64,000 bases of DNA. Source: Bremerella sp. P1. Its GTDB lineage: Bacteria > Planctomycetota > Planctomycetia > Pirellulales > Pirellulaceae. The notes beneath the pieces were generated by a model, which was not told the DNA's origin, did not search any database, and was given only the letters and a program-made list of their open reading frames with translations. The stretch is taken from NCBI RefSeq assembly GCF_028748185.1, contig NZ_CP118164.1:744001-808000 (forward strand), given 5' to 3'. Both the position numbers and the translations under genes were made by a program. This document shows positions 19,409-27,421 of the stretch, piece after piece (the first letter of the stretch is position 1; each line of letters opens with the position of its first letter).

Positions 19409-21502
19409 TCAGCTCTCGTCGTCTTCTTCGATATGCTGACGATGCCTATCCTGCAGATGGGCAGGCAACGGAGCATAGTGCGAGAAGCTCATGCTGTAAC
19501 TCCCCTGCCCTCCCGTCAGACTGGAAAGGGCTCGAGCGTACGACGAAGTCTCGGCCAAGGGGACGACACAGACCACCGTTTGCATGTTCGCTCCGGCATC
19601 CTGGGTTCCCGAGATCTGACCTCGCCGCGTCGCCATGTCGCTGTACACGTCGCCGACACAGTCGATCGGAACGGTGACATGCATATCGACCATCGGTTCC
19701 AGCATCTGTGGTCCGGCCTGCTTGCAAACTTCGCGCAGGGCTGCCGAGGCGGCAATCCGGAACGCGGTTTCCGAGCTATCGACTGGGTGATGCTTTCCAT
19801 AGTGGACTTCGACGCAAAGGTCTTGCAGCGGATAGCCTGCCAGCACGCCTTTGTGGACACGATCGAGCAGCCCCTTTTCGACTGCCGGCATGAAGTTGCC
19901 AGGAATCGAGGCTCCCACGATCGAATCGATCCACAGGAAGTTCATCGCCTCGAAGTAATGGACATGCTTCATACTGGGGAAGTTGTCCTTCGTAGCGAAC
20001 TCCGAGATTTCGGTCCCTTGCGGTAGCGGCTGGATACGAATGTGCACCTCGCCGAACTGCCCGCGACCGCCGGACTGCTTCTTGTGGCGGTAGGAACCAT
20101 GCGCCGGGAAGGTAATCGATTCCCGGAACGGTACCCGCGGTTCGTACGTTTCAATTTCGAGATGATCGCGGCGAGCCAGCTTCTCTTGAATCAGTGACAA
20201 GTGAAGTTCGCTCATGCCACGCAGTACCAGCTCGTGCGTTTCCTCATCATGCTCGATGCGGATCGTTGGATCTTCTTCTAAGAGCTTATGCAGGGCCACA
20301 CTCAGCTTGGCTTCGTCGTTACGACTCTTCGGACGAATCGCCACGCCGACCATCGGCTGGGGGAAGTCAATGTTGGGAAGTTCCAACTCCCCTTCGTTGG
20401 TACCGGTATGCAGTTGCTCCATCTTGGCTACGGCCACAATATCGCCGGGGCCCGCTTCATCGATTGGTTCCAGATGGTTGGCCTGTACGTCCAACAGTTG
20501 CCCAATCCGTAGCCCCTTACGGCCATTGCTGCCAGGCAGGGTCATATCTTTACGAAGCGTTCCGTTGTAAACGCGGATGTAGCTTAGCTTCTGGACGAAT
20601 GGATCGATCCGAGTCTGGAATACCTGGGCCGCGAGCGGACCGTCCGGGTCACCGGAAAGTTCGATCTCGGAACCATCCCCATTCTTGGCTTTGCGATGGA
20701 CCATCGACGGAGGCAACGAACAGAGTGCCATCGCGTCGAGCAGTTCGGAAATACCAACGGCCTTCTTGATGCTGCAGCAGACGATCGGAATCAGCGTTCC
20801 GTTGGCGACCGCTTTGGGGATGAGGGCCTTCAAATCTTCGTTAGTGGGCACTTCGCCTTCGAAGTAGCGTTCCATCCATTCTTCGTCCGCCTCGATAGCC
20901 GCTTCTACGAGCGACTCTTTATAAATGGCTGGATCGATGGGGGCGTTGGACGTGTCGGCCTTCTCATCGAGAATATCGACGACACCAACGATGGCGCCGT
21001 TCTCTAGTCGAGGAAAGCTGATCGGAACGCAGGCCTGGCCGAACGTCTCGCGGATCGATTGCATCAAGGACGCGAAGTCGAGGTGCTCGGTATCGATCTT
21101 GTTGACAACAATCATCCGGCCAATGCCGGCCTTTTCGGCTTCTTGAAAAACACGCCGCGTATTGACGGCGATACCTGCGTGCGCGTCGATGACGATCATG
21201 GCCGTGTCGGCTCCGCGCATGGCCGAGATGGTATGGCCAATGAAGTCAGGGTAGCCGGGAGCATCGATTACGTTGAAGCGAAGTCCCTGATGTTGAAAGT
21301 GGGCGAGAGTCGCCTCAATGGAAAGATGGTGAGCCTTTTCCTCCGGCTCGAAATCGCAGACACTCGTTCCGTCGTCCACACTGTGCGTTCCGTCCACCGC
21401 GTGCGTTATCTCAAGTAGGCGGTCGATCAGGCTCGTCTTCCCAGTCGAACCATGACCGCATAAGACAATATCGCGGACGGTCTCTGTTGCACAAGTTGCC
21501 AT
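19409..21502 (-). CDS. Elongation factor G-like GTPase (EF-G2 type paralogue)
   Basis: A 697-residue five-domain translational GTPase. The P-loop is GHGSTGKT (16-23) instead of the EF-G form AHxDxGKT. Switch I reads KAHHLSI (56-62), so the RGIT threonine that senses GTP is replaced by Ser61. G3 is DAPGYPDF (80-87) and G4 is NKID (about 135-138). Domain IV follows near HKKQSGGRGQFGEVHI. These changes match the EF-G-like family that coexists with canonical EF-G and may act in stress or recycling rather than translocation. No ribosomal operon is nearby. Start ATG 21502; a strong terminator follows. Confidence 0.88.
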   Translation of the reverse strand: MATCATETVRDIVLCGHGSTGKTSLIDRLLEITHAVDGTHSVDDGTSVCDFEPEEKAHHLSIEATLAHFQHQGLRFNVIDAPGYPDFIGHTISAMRGADTAMIVIDAHAGIAVNTRRVFQEAEKAGIGRMIVVNKIDTEHLDFASLMQSIRETFGQACVPISFPRLENGAIVGVVDILDEKADTSNAPIDPAIYKESLVEAAIEADEEWMERYFEGEVPTNEDLKALIPKAVANGTLIPIVCCSIKKAVGISELLDAMALCSLPPSMVHRKAKNGDGSEIELSGDPDGPLAAQVFQTRIDPFVQKLSYIRVYNGTLRKDMTLPGSNGRKGLRIGQLLDVQANHLEPIDEAGPGDIVAVAKMEQLHTGTNEGELELPNIDFPQPMVGVAIRPKSRNDEAKLSVALHKLLEEDPTIRIEHDEETHELVLRGMSELHLSLIQEKLARRDHLEIETYEPRVPFRESITFPAHGSYRHKKQSGGRGQFGEVHIRIQPLPQGTEISEFATKDNFPSMKHVHYFEAMNFLWIDSIVGASIPGNFMPAVEKGLLDRVHKGVLAGYPLQDLCVEVHYGKHHPVDSSETAFRIAASAALREVCKQAGPQMLEPMVDMHVTVPIDCVGDVYSDMATRRGQISGTQDAGANMQTVVCVVPLAETSSYARALSSLTGGQGSYSMSFSHYAPLPAHLQDRHRQHIEEDDES

Positions 21503-21616
21503 AACTAAACTCCTTTCGTGCTTTGGGAATAGACACGAGAAAAGGGCTTTCCCACGTGGGGAGTACCACGGGGAACCTCTTCTCCGTGGGGTGATTTGTC
21601 TATGGCTATTTATGGG

Positions 21617-22396
21617 CTATTCGTCGTTGTGTACCGCTTCAGGTTGTGGATCTTGTGGCTTGGTTGATAACTCAGGTTGTTGTTCGGATGAACTGGTTGT
21701 CCCAGGTCGATAAACGGCCGGGTCGGATGCGTTTGCTTCTTTTGCTTCGACGACGATGAGGTGAACATGTTGATCCCCCATAGGTGCAGCGAAGACTAAC
21801 TTCGAGGTCGGAAACTCTCCTTCGTAAGCAAGAGCCCCGGCCACCTCGTCGAAACGCCCAAGGCGTTGATCGTCTACCGTCATTATACGTGGTTGACGAT
21901 TTGCCGTGTGGGCTTCGACCCGAAACATCAACTGTCCGCCAACTTTTCGTACGCCCCAGAAACCAGCAAACTCACCGCTCTTGAATTCGGGGTGAGGGCT
22001 GGTGGAAGCACTGATCACGGCAGGACGAATGTAGGTATAGGTATCTGCCTGACGAGGCCAAGAGGCAACCGTCATCTGCTTTTCGTAGAGTGGTTTCTCG
22101 GTCCGGCTCTGCCGCCGGATGAGCTCAGCAATCTCATCCTTCGGGTCGAGTGCCCAGCGGTAGGACGAGTCGTCGATCACATGGAATTCAAGCCCCAGGC
22201 GATCGACTTCCTGGGCTGGTAGCGTGACGACCTGGTAGCTCACTAGGCACTTGGCCGGTCGGAAGTAAGAAAGGTAACCAAACACGCCGGCAAACAGGGC
22301 GACGATCACCATCATCGCGCCCAGGCTAAAGCGTAGTCCCCAAGTTTTGCCCGAGCTTGGGACGACCGATTCAGAAGTCAGATCACGCTCGGGCAT
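21617..22396 (-). CDS. Hypothetical membrane-anchored protein
   Basis: A 259-residue protein I do not recognise. A 25-residue polar N-terminus is followed by one membrane helix (about 26-47, LGAMMVIVALFAGVFGYLSYF) and then an outside domain with several beta-type segments (SYQVVTLPAQEVDRLGLEF, VGGQLMFRVEAHT), ending in a Ser/Gln/Pro-rich tail. The layout resembles planctomycete secreted proteins of unknown role. Start ATG 22396, 13 nt after hisA, so it is probably the last gene of a hisH-hisA transcript, although no functional link to histidine synthesis is visible. Confidence 0.7.
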   Translation of the reverse strand: MPERDLTSESVVPSSGKTWGLRFSLGAMMVIVALFAGVFGYLSYFRPAKCLVSYQVVTLPAQEVDRLGLEFHVIDDSSYRWALDPKDEIAELIRRQSRTEKPLYEKQMTVASWPRQADTYTYIRPAVISASTSPHPEFKSGEFAGFWGVRKVGGQLMFRVEAHTANRQPRIMTVDDQRLGRFDEVAGALAYEGEFPTSKLVFAAPMGDQHVHLIVVEAKEANASDPAVYRPGTTSSSEQQPELSTKPQDPQPEAVHNDE

Positions 22397-22409
22397 AGAA
22401 CTTAATTGG

Positions 22410-23132
22410 TTACCTCACACCGCCAGCGGCTTCGACCGCCTGACGTACGGTTAATCGGCCTTCGTATAAGGAACGTCCCACGATCGCACCGTCCAGTCCG
22501 GCGGCGGTCAGGTTCTTCACGTCCTCGACCGAGGTGACACCGCCAGACGCAACGACTGGCACTTTAACGGCTTCTTTCATGGCCTGCATGGCTTCGACAT
22601 TCGGACCGGCCAGCATGCCGTCGGTAGCGATGTCGGTGTAGATAATGGCCGCCATGGGCAGATGTTCGAACGTTTTGGCCAAGTCGATCGCCGAGGTGGT
22701 GCTCACCTCCAGCCAGCCATCGGTGGCGACCATGCCTTCTTTGGCATCGATTCCGACAACGAGCTTTTCCGGGAATTTCTCGCACATGGCGGCAAACCAA
22801 TCGGGCTCACGCAGGGCCTTGGTGCCGATCACCAAGCGGGCCAGTCCGAGATCGAGAAGTTCGTCAATGGTCTTCTCATCGCGAATCCCGCCACCGACTT
22901 CACAGGGAATGTCGACAGCGGCAACGATCGCAGAGATCGCGTCGCGGTTTTTCAGACTTCCGTCCTTGGCCCCATCCAAGTCGACCAGATGGAGACAATC
23001 GGCTCCTTCATCGACCCATCGTTTCGCCATTTCAGCCGGGTCATCCCCGTAGACCGTTTCGCGGTTGTAGTCTCCTTGTTGGAGTCGCACGCATTTGCCA
23101 CCGAGAAGATCAATGGCCGGCCAAATTTGCAT
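22410..23132 (-). CDS. hisA: Phosphoribosylformimino-5-aminoimidazole carboxamide ribotide isomerase
   Basis: A 240-residue (beta/alpha)8 enzyme catalysing the Amadori isomerisation of ProFAR to PRFAR in histidine synthesis. The catalytic Asp8 sits in PAIDLLGGKCVRLQQGD; the second catalytic Asp is in YTDIATDGMLAGPN; phosphate-binding loops are VASGGVTSVEDV and GAIVGRSLYEGRL. Start ATG 23132. It is downstream of hisH with a 117-nt gap that contains a 7-bp hairpin (CGCCGAA 23149-23155 with TTCGGCG 23167-23173) just before the start. hisF, the partner of HisH, is not in the window. Confidence 0.95.
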   Translation of the reverse strand: MQIWPAIDLLGGKCVRLQQGDYNRETVYGDDPAEMAKRWVDEGADCLHLVDLDGAKDGSLKNRDAISAIVAAVDIPCEVGGGIRDEKTIDELLDLGLARLVIGTKALREPDWFAAMCEKFPEKLVVGIDAKEGMVATDGWLEVSTTSAIDLAKTFEHLPMAAIIYTDIATDGMLAGPNVEAMQAMKEAVKVPVVASGGVTSVEDVKNLTAAGLDGAIVGRSLYEGRLTVRQAVEAAGGVR

Positions 23133-23249
23133 CGTGGGTCCCTTTCTCCGCCGAACGGCCGAACCCTTCGGCGTCCTGGCAATATCTCACAAGAGGTAAC
23201 AATCAGCAAGAAAATTCTTGCCACTAGATCAAGTTAATGCGGGGGATAT

Positions 23250-23858
23250 CTACGCCAACTGGGCAAAGTTGTGAAGCACCGTCAGCCCAGCCTGTTGGCT
23301 TTTTTCGGGGTGGAATTGGGTAGCGTAGAGGTTGTCTTTCCAGACGGCAGCGCAAAAAGGGCTGCCATAATCGGCCGTAATCGCGACCACATCGTCGCTT
23401 TCTGGAACGACATAGTAAGAGTGAACGAAGTAGAAATTCGTCCCCTCGTCGATCCCTTCAAAAATGGGCGGTCGGTGCACGAAGTGAGCCTGATTCCAAC
23501 CCATATGGGGGACTTTAAAGCCATGGGGCAGTTCAAACTTCACGACCTTGCCAGGCAGAATCCCCAGGCCTTCGTGTTCGCCCCCTTCGTAGCTGACGTC
23601 GAACAGCATCTGCAGGCCCAGACAAATCCCAAGAAACGGGGTCCCGGCTTCAATCTGATCGCGGATCGGGCCTTCAAGGTCTCGGCGACGGATCTCATCG
23701 ACCGCGTCTCCGCATGCTCCCACGCCAGGCAGAACAAGCTTGGTTGCCGCGGCTATCTCTTTTGGGTCGCTGGTGATATGCGCGGCGTGCCCCGTCTTTT
23801 CAAAGGCTTTTTGGACACTCCGCAGGTTACCCATCTGGTAGTCGACGATCGTGATCAT
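23250..23858 (-). CDS. hisH: Imidazole glycerol phosphate synthase glutamine amidotransferase subunit
   Basis: A 202-residue class I glutamine amidotransferase supplying ammonia to HisF. The nucleophile Cys79 lies in FLGICLGLQMLF, the His-Glu pair is in QFHPEKSQ near the C-terminus, and the oxyanion strand region is LPGVGACGDAV. Length is standard. Start ATG 23858. It leads a small cluster hisH-hisA-membrane protein. Confidence 0.95.
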   Translation of the reverse strand: MITIVDYQMGNLRSVQKAFEKTGHAAHITSDPKEIAAATKLVLPGVGACGDAVDEIRRRDLEGPIRDQIEAGTPFLGICLGLQMLFDVSYEGGEHEGLGILPGKVVKFELPHGFKVPHMGWNQAHFVHRPPIFEGIDEGTNFYFVHSYYVVPESDDVVAITADYGSPFCAAVWKDNLYATQFHPEKSQQAGLTVLHNFAQLA

Positions 23859-24002
23859 CAGGCGAGCAAGTTCACTATTCGAGGCAAATCAACGACAGAA
23901 ACGCAGCGGGAAGAAGCATCCCCACGGCAGACACAACCCATGGACAAAAGTTCGCCCAAGGGCCCTATTGTAGTTCGTTTTGGCCTGACTGGTTAGGCGG
24001 TA

Positions 24003-24026
24003 GAAAAGGTTCCCTGGGGGAAACCT
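24003..24026 (-). terminator. Terminator of the OmpA-type lipoprotein gene
   Basis: On the minus strand AGGTTTCCC pairs with GGGAACCT with one bulged base and a tight loop (24007-24026), followed by TTTTC. It lies 26 nt past the stop at 24052. Confidence 0.55.
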
Positions 24027-24051
24027 GGAGTGCGTCTCAGATGCATGTGTT

Positions 24052-24852
24052 CTAATTGTCGGACTGGGGATAGATCACCAGGTCGACGCGTCGATTCTTC
24101 TGCTGACCGACCGGAGTGGCGTTGGAAACGACCGGATGGTTCGATCCGTGTCCTACGACGACCAGTCGCGAGGGATCCATGCGGTAGCGTGAGGTCAGCT
24201 GGTCGAAGACGGTTTGGGCCATGCTGGCCGACAGTTGATGGTTGGACGTGTAAGGGGGCATCGCCGGCTGATTGTCGGTGTGCCCTTCGATGCCAATCTT
24301 GTTCTGAGGGAAGTCCCTTTGCAGGGTACTGGTCAGTTGCGAGAGGATGTTGTCCGAGTTGGGAATCAACGAGTTGGTTCCGGTCTGGAACAACGCGTCG
24401 GCCGGGATCTCGATACGGAGTACATCGCCATCCTGCCGGGCAGTGACGCCGGGGATTTGAATCTTGTTGAGTTCCGAGGTCAGACTGTTGTTCGGCCGAA
24501 TCACCGCACCACCGCGGTACTGGGTCGAAGCCATCATGGTCTGAACTTTTTGCTGCTGTTCTTTGGCCAGTTCCTGCGACTGTGCCAGTTGGCTAGTCGT
24601 GTCGTTCAGTTGGCGACGAACGAGCGAGAGCTCATCCTGCAAGATCTTCTGCTGCTGTTGGGACTGAGCCAGCTGCGAGTGGAGATCCTGGTTCGAGGCA
24701 TCCAAGCCAGAAGCACGGCGTTCAAATTCAGCGATCTGGGCCTGAGTTTGCTGCTGCGCAAGGACTTGCTGTTGCCGCCAGGCTGCATTTTGATTGCAGC
24801 CCAAGCCAGCAAGTGCTAGCGAGACCAAGGTGAAACAGCACAAACGAAACAT
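24052..24852 (-). CDS. OmpA-family peptidoglycan-associated lipoprotein
   Basis: A 266-residue protein. Residues 1-19 form a lipoprotein signal with lipobox LAGLGC. A Gln-rich coiled coil follows (about 25-105, QQQTQAQIAEFERRASGL as an example), and then the OmpA-like peptidoglycan-binding domain at about 150-262, with IGIEGHTDNQP and the conserved NxxxGxxxNRRVD pattern seen as NATPVGQQKNRRVDLVI. It would tether the outer membrane to peptidoglycan, supporting a Gram-negative envelope. Start ATG 24852. Free-standing, with its own terminator. Confidence 0.88.
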   Translation of the reverse strand: MFRLCCFTLVSLALAGLGCNQNAAWRQQQVLAQQQTQAQIAEFERRASGLDASNQDLHSQLAQSQQQQKILQDELSLVRRQLNDTTSQLAQSQELAKEQQQKVQTMMASTQYRGGAVIRPNNSLTSELNKIQIPGVTARQDGDVLRIEIPADALFQTGTNSLIPNSDNILSQLTSTLQRDFPQNKIGIEGHTDNQPAMPPYTSNHQLSASMAQTVFDQLTSRYRMDPSRLVVVGHGSNHPVVSNATPVGQQKNRRVDLVIYPQSDN

Positions 24853-24914
24853 GGCAGGCCGTGTCGGCTAAGGGCCGGGGAAACTTGAGGCAAAATCAGG
24901 AATTGCGGCGGATA

Positions 24915-25508
24915 TTAACAACCCACCCTATCATCGACAAGATCGATTTCGTGCCCGGCGTCCTCGAAAGTCGCGGCCAGATCAAGAGATGGGATCTCGC
25001 GGCGGAAGTTTCCCAGTGGCTCGGCTGGAACCGGCAGCCACCCGTGCCGCGGATACTCGCCATAGAAGCGTTTGATGAAGTGCCGACCCGAAAGGTGCTC
25101 GCAGTGGGTCTCCCACCCCAGACGCTGCATCAGCCGCGAGCTGATCTTCTCGTTGGAAAGCTCGCAGACGCTGGCATTGGCCCGGCGGACTTCGGCTACC
25201 CAGTCCAGAACTTCCAGGCTGCGGCGAAGGGTCTTCCAGGTCGTCTGCCGGGTCGATTCGACGTAGGCCAAGGTCAGAAAGCCGGGCGAACTGATCGGGA
25301 AGTTGTAATACAACCGAACGTGATCCCCACCCCGGCGATGCTTCCAACGACCGAGCGTTTCGATCTCCAGCCGGGAAATCAGCTTCGGCCACGGACGTAG
25401 CGTCAGCGAGTGGAATGTGCCTGATTCCACTTGGATAACGCCATAGCGTCGGCGGCGCACAAGATCAGTGGCGCTGTTCAAGTTGTTGGTGGTTTCGATC
25501 CAGAACAT
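24915..25508 (-). CDS. Conserved hypothetical protein with GNAT-like C-terminal part
   Basis: A 197-residue protein. The first half is rich in basic and aromatic residues (LVRRRRYGVIQVESGTFHSL). The second half has VCELSNEKISSRLMQRLGWE followed by GRHFIKRFYGEYP. The pattern of an Asn before a helix and an RxGW turn resembles the end of GNAT acetyltransferases, but the acetyl-CoA binding loop (Q/RxxGxG/A) is not obvious. No signal peptide. I do not assign a function. Start ATG 25508. It lies 62 nt downstream of the prepilin peptidase stop. Confidence 0.65.
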   Translation of the reverse strand: MFWIETTNNLNSATDLVRRRRYGVIQVESGTFHSLTLRPWPKLISRLEIETLGRWKHRRGGDHVRLYYNFPISSPGFLTLAYVESTRQTTWKTLRRSLEVLDWVAEVRRANASVCELSNEKISSRLMQRLGWETHCEHLSGRHFIKRFYGEYPRHGWLPVPAEPLGNFRREIPSLDLAATFEDAGHEIDLVDDRVGC

Positions 25509-25570
25509 GGGTGAGGTCCTCGAAGCAAGGATAGCTCACCGTTTAGAGGCCGTTTGTAGCGATTGTGCGG

Positions 25571-26869
25571 TTACGCTTCGTCCGGATAGATGAACGTGAA
25601 CTTGATCCAGACCCACGCCATCAGCATGCCCCCCAGCACCAACGGCAGAGCCAGGAACAGTGCCGGCAGCCAGGGTCCCAGGCCCAAGAGCGGGCCATAC
25701 TGCTGCCATAATCCTCCCCAGAAGATCATCGCGATCAGCGTTCCGATACACAGGTAAGGACCGTACGCCAGGTAGGCATCTCCGGTAAGCAGATAGTTCA
25801 CGATGGCAAACAAGCACGCAATGAACGGCGCGAGGAAGAAGATCACCATCACCGGCTGCCAGCCGATGTAGGCCCCAATCATGCACATGAGCGTCACATC
25901 ACCAAAACCCATCGCTTCCTGCCCCATCGCCAAGCTGGCAAAGAAACGGACCATCCAGATCAACAAGCCGGCAAAGGCCATTCCCAGCAGTGCCGAGAAC
26001 ACCGATTGCCAGACAGCCTCGCCACCCCACATCCATGCGGCCGAGACGAACGCAAGCAAAAGGGCCAGCATGCTCAGGTAGAACCAGTTCAGCGAGTAAC
26101 GTACGAAGCTGGCTACCAGGTAACGGAAGAGTTTCGTCATCCCTCCTTTAGTCCAGATCAGCTTCGGGCAAAGGGCGAACCACCAACTAACCGCCAATAT
26201 GAGACCAACCACCAAGGCCGAGCTTCCATTCCAAGCCGCAGGCCAGTCACTCAGTGCAGCCGCATGCAGCGGGATCGCTTCCATCTGGCTTCCCGGCTGT
26301 GACAACCCGAAGAAAGGCCGCCCTTCCGGGATCGGCAGTCCCACGAAGGGAAGCAACCAACAGAAGACGAGTGCCACCAGAAAGCCGGGCACCGTGACGT
26401 AGTCAGGGATCGTGCGTGAATCGAAGTCGATAAACGTGGCAATCACCATAAACGAGATCAACACGATGTGCTGCAAGTAGATCGAATGCAACGCCGCCTG
26501 GCTGAGCGGAACGTTGACCGTGATGGGAACCAGTTCTCCTGAGATCACCCAGTGGTAATACCAGGCAAAGAAGAACCCGCAGCCCAGTTCAATCAACAGC
26601 GGCTGCACCCAGTGACCGGTTCCATGCACCTTGCTTTCACGGGCAAGGCCGAGCCAGCCGAAGACCGGTACTTTATCCAACAAGCTGCGCGGTGGGACGT
26701 CAGGATGTGGCTTGCTCCAGGGATCGTAATTCTTGGGCACCCACGTCCAGCGATAGATGGCTCGGTTGAGTTGCCCGGCCACGATCGCACCGAAAACGAA
26801 AAGACCAATCAGTCGCACATTCAGCGGAAGTCCAATCCATAGCGCGACGACATTCTCCCACCAAGCCAC
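25571..26869 (-). CDS. A24-family prepilin peptidase
   Basis: A 432-residue polytopic aspartic peptidase that cleaves, and in many homologues N-methylates, type IV prepilins and pseudopilins at the membrane. The two catalytic aspartates are seen in FIDFDSRTIPDYVTVPG and in GFGDVTLM. The N-terminal region (VPPRSLLDKVPVFGWLGLAR) matches the methylase segment but lacks the paired CxxC cysteines of PilD. About 100 extra residues with membrane helices separate the two Asp motifs. Start GTG 26869, one base after the aroK stop, so translation is likely coupled. A DUF1559 pseudopilin at 59074-59982 is a possible substrate. Confidence 0.88.
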   Translation of the reverse strand: MAWWENVVALWIGLPLNVRLIGLFVFGAIVAGQLNRAIYRWTWVPKNYDPWSKPHPDVPPRSLLDKVPVFGWLGLARESKVHGTGHWVQPLLIELGCGFFFAWYYHWVISGELVPITVNVPLSQAALHSIYLQHIVLISFMVIATFIDFDSRTIPDYVTVPGFLVALVFCWLLPFVGLPIPEGRPFFGLSQPGSQMEAIPLHAAALSDWPAAWNGSSALVVGLILAVSWWFALCPKLIWTKGGMTKLFRYLVASFVRYSLNWFYLSMLALLLAFVSAAWMWGGEAVWQSVFSALLGMAFAGLLIWMVRFFASLAMGQEAMGFGDVTLMCMIGAYIGWQPVMVIFFLAPFIACLFAIVNYLLTGDAYLAYGPYLCIGTLIAMIFWGGLWQQYGPLLGLGPWLPALFLALPLVLGGMLMAWVWIKFTFIYPDEA

Positions 26870-26870
26870 G

Positions 26871-27407
26871 TTACTGTTCTTTCTTCACTAAGGACGACGG
26901 GAGTTGGTCCAAGATCGTTTGCGTCACCTGTTGGGGTGACTTACCTAACGTATCGATCGTCAGGTCGGCACACTGCTCGTAAAGCGGAGTACGCTCGGTC
27001 AGAACTTCTTCGATCTCATCCAGAATCGATTTGCCGGTCAAACTGGGCCGACGAGCCTGAGTCGATGCATCGCCTGTTAGCCGCTTGGCGATCTCCTCCG
27101 GCGAAGCCGTCAGCCAAACCGTAAAGCAATGATCGGCGATCTGTTTGCGGTTCTCTTCCCGCAGAATCACTCCGCCACCCAAGGACAGGATATGATCAGA
27201 CCGCTGCGCCAGTTCGATCAGTGTTTTCGTCTCAAGATCGCGAAAGCCAGCTTCGCCTGCGTCAGCAAAGATCTCGGCGATCGATTTACCGGCTTGCTTC
27301 TCCACGTAGATATCGGCATCGACCAGCGGCCACTTCAGCTGCCCAGCGAGCAGCCTGGCGACGTGCGATTTGCCGGTTCCGCGATATCCGATGAGTGCCA
27401 GATTCAT
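26871..27407 (-). CDS. aroK: Shikimate kinase
   Basis: A 178-residue P-loop kinase making shikimate 3-phosphate. The P-loop GYRGTGKS is at residues 7-14; the substrate-binding DADIYVE follows, then FRDLE and the LSLGGGVIL loop. The lid region is TGDASTQARRPSL. Length is standard. It sits 14 nt downstream of aroDE and one base before the prepilin peptidase start, so three genes appear to form one transcript covering three consecutive shikimate steps plus a peptidase. Start ATG 27407. Confidence 0.93.
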   Translation of the reverse strand: MNLALIGYRGTGKSHVARLLAGQLKWPLVDADIYVEKQAGKSIAEIFADAGEAGFRDLETKTLIELAQRSDHILSLGGGVILREENRKQIADHCFTVWLTASPEEIAKRLTGDASTQARRPSLTGKSILDEIEEVLTERTPLYEQCADLTIDTLGKSPQQVTQTILDQLPSSLVKKEQ

Positions 27408-27421
27408 GTCCGTACGATCGC

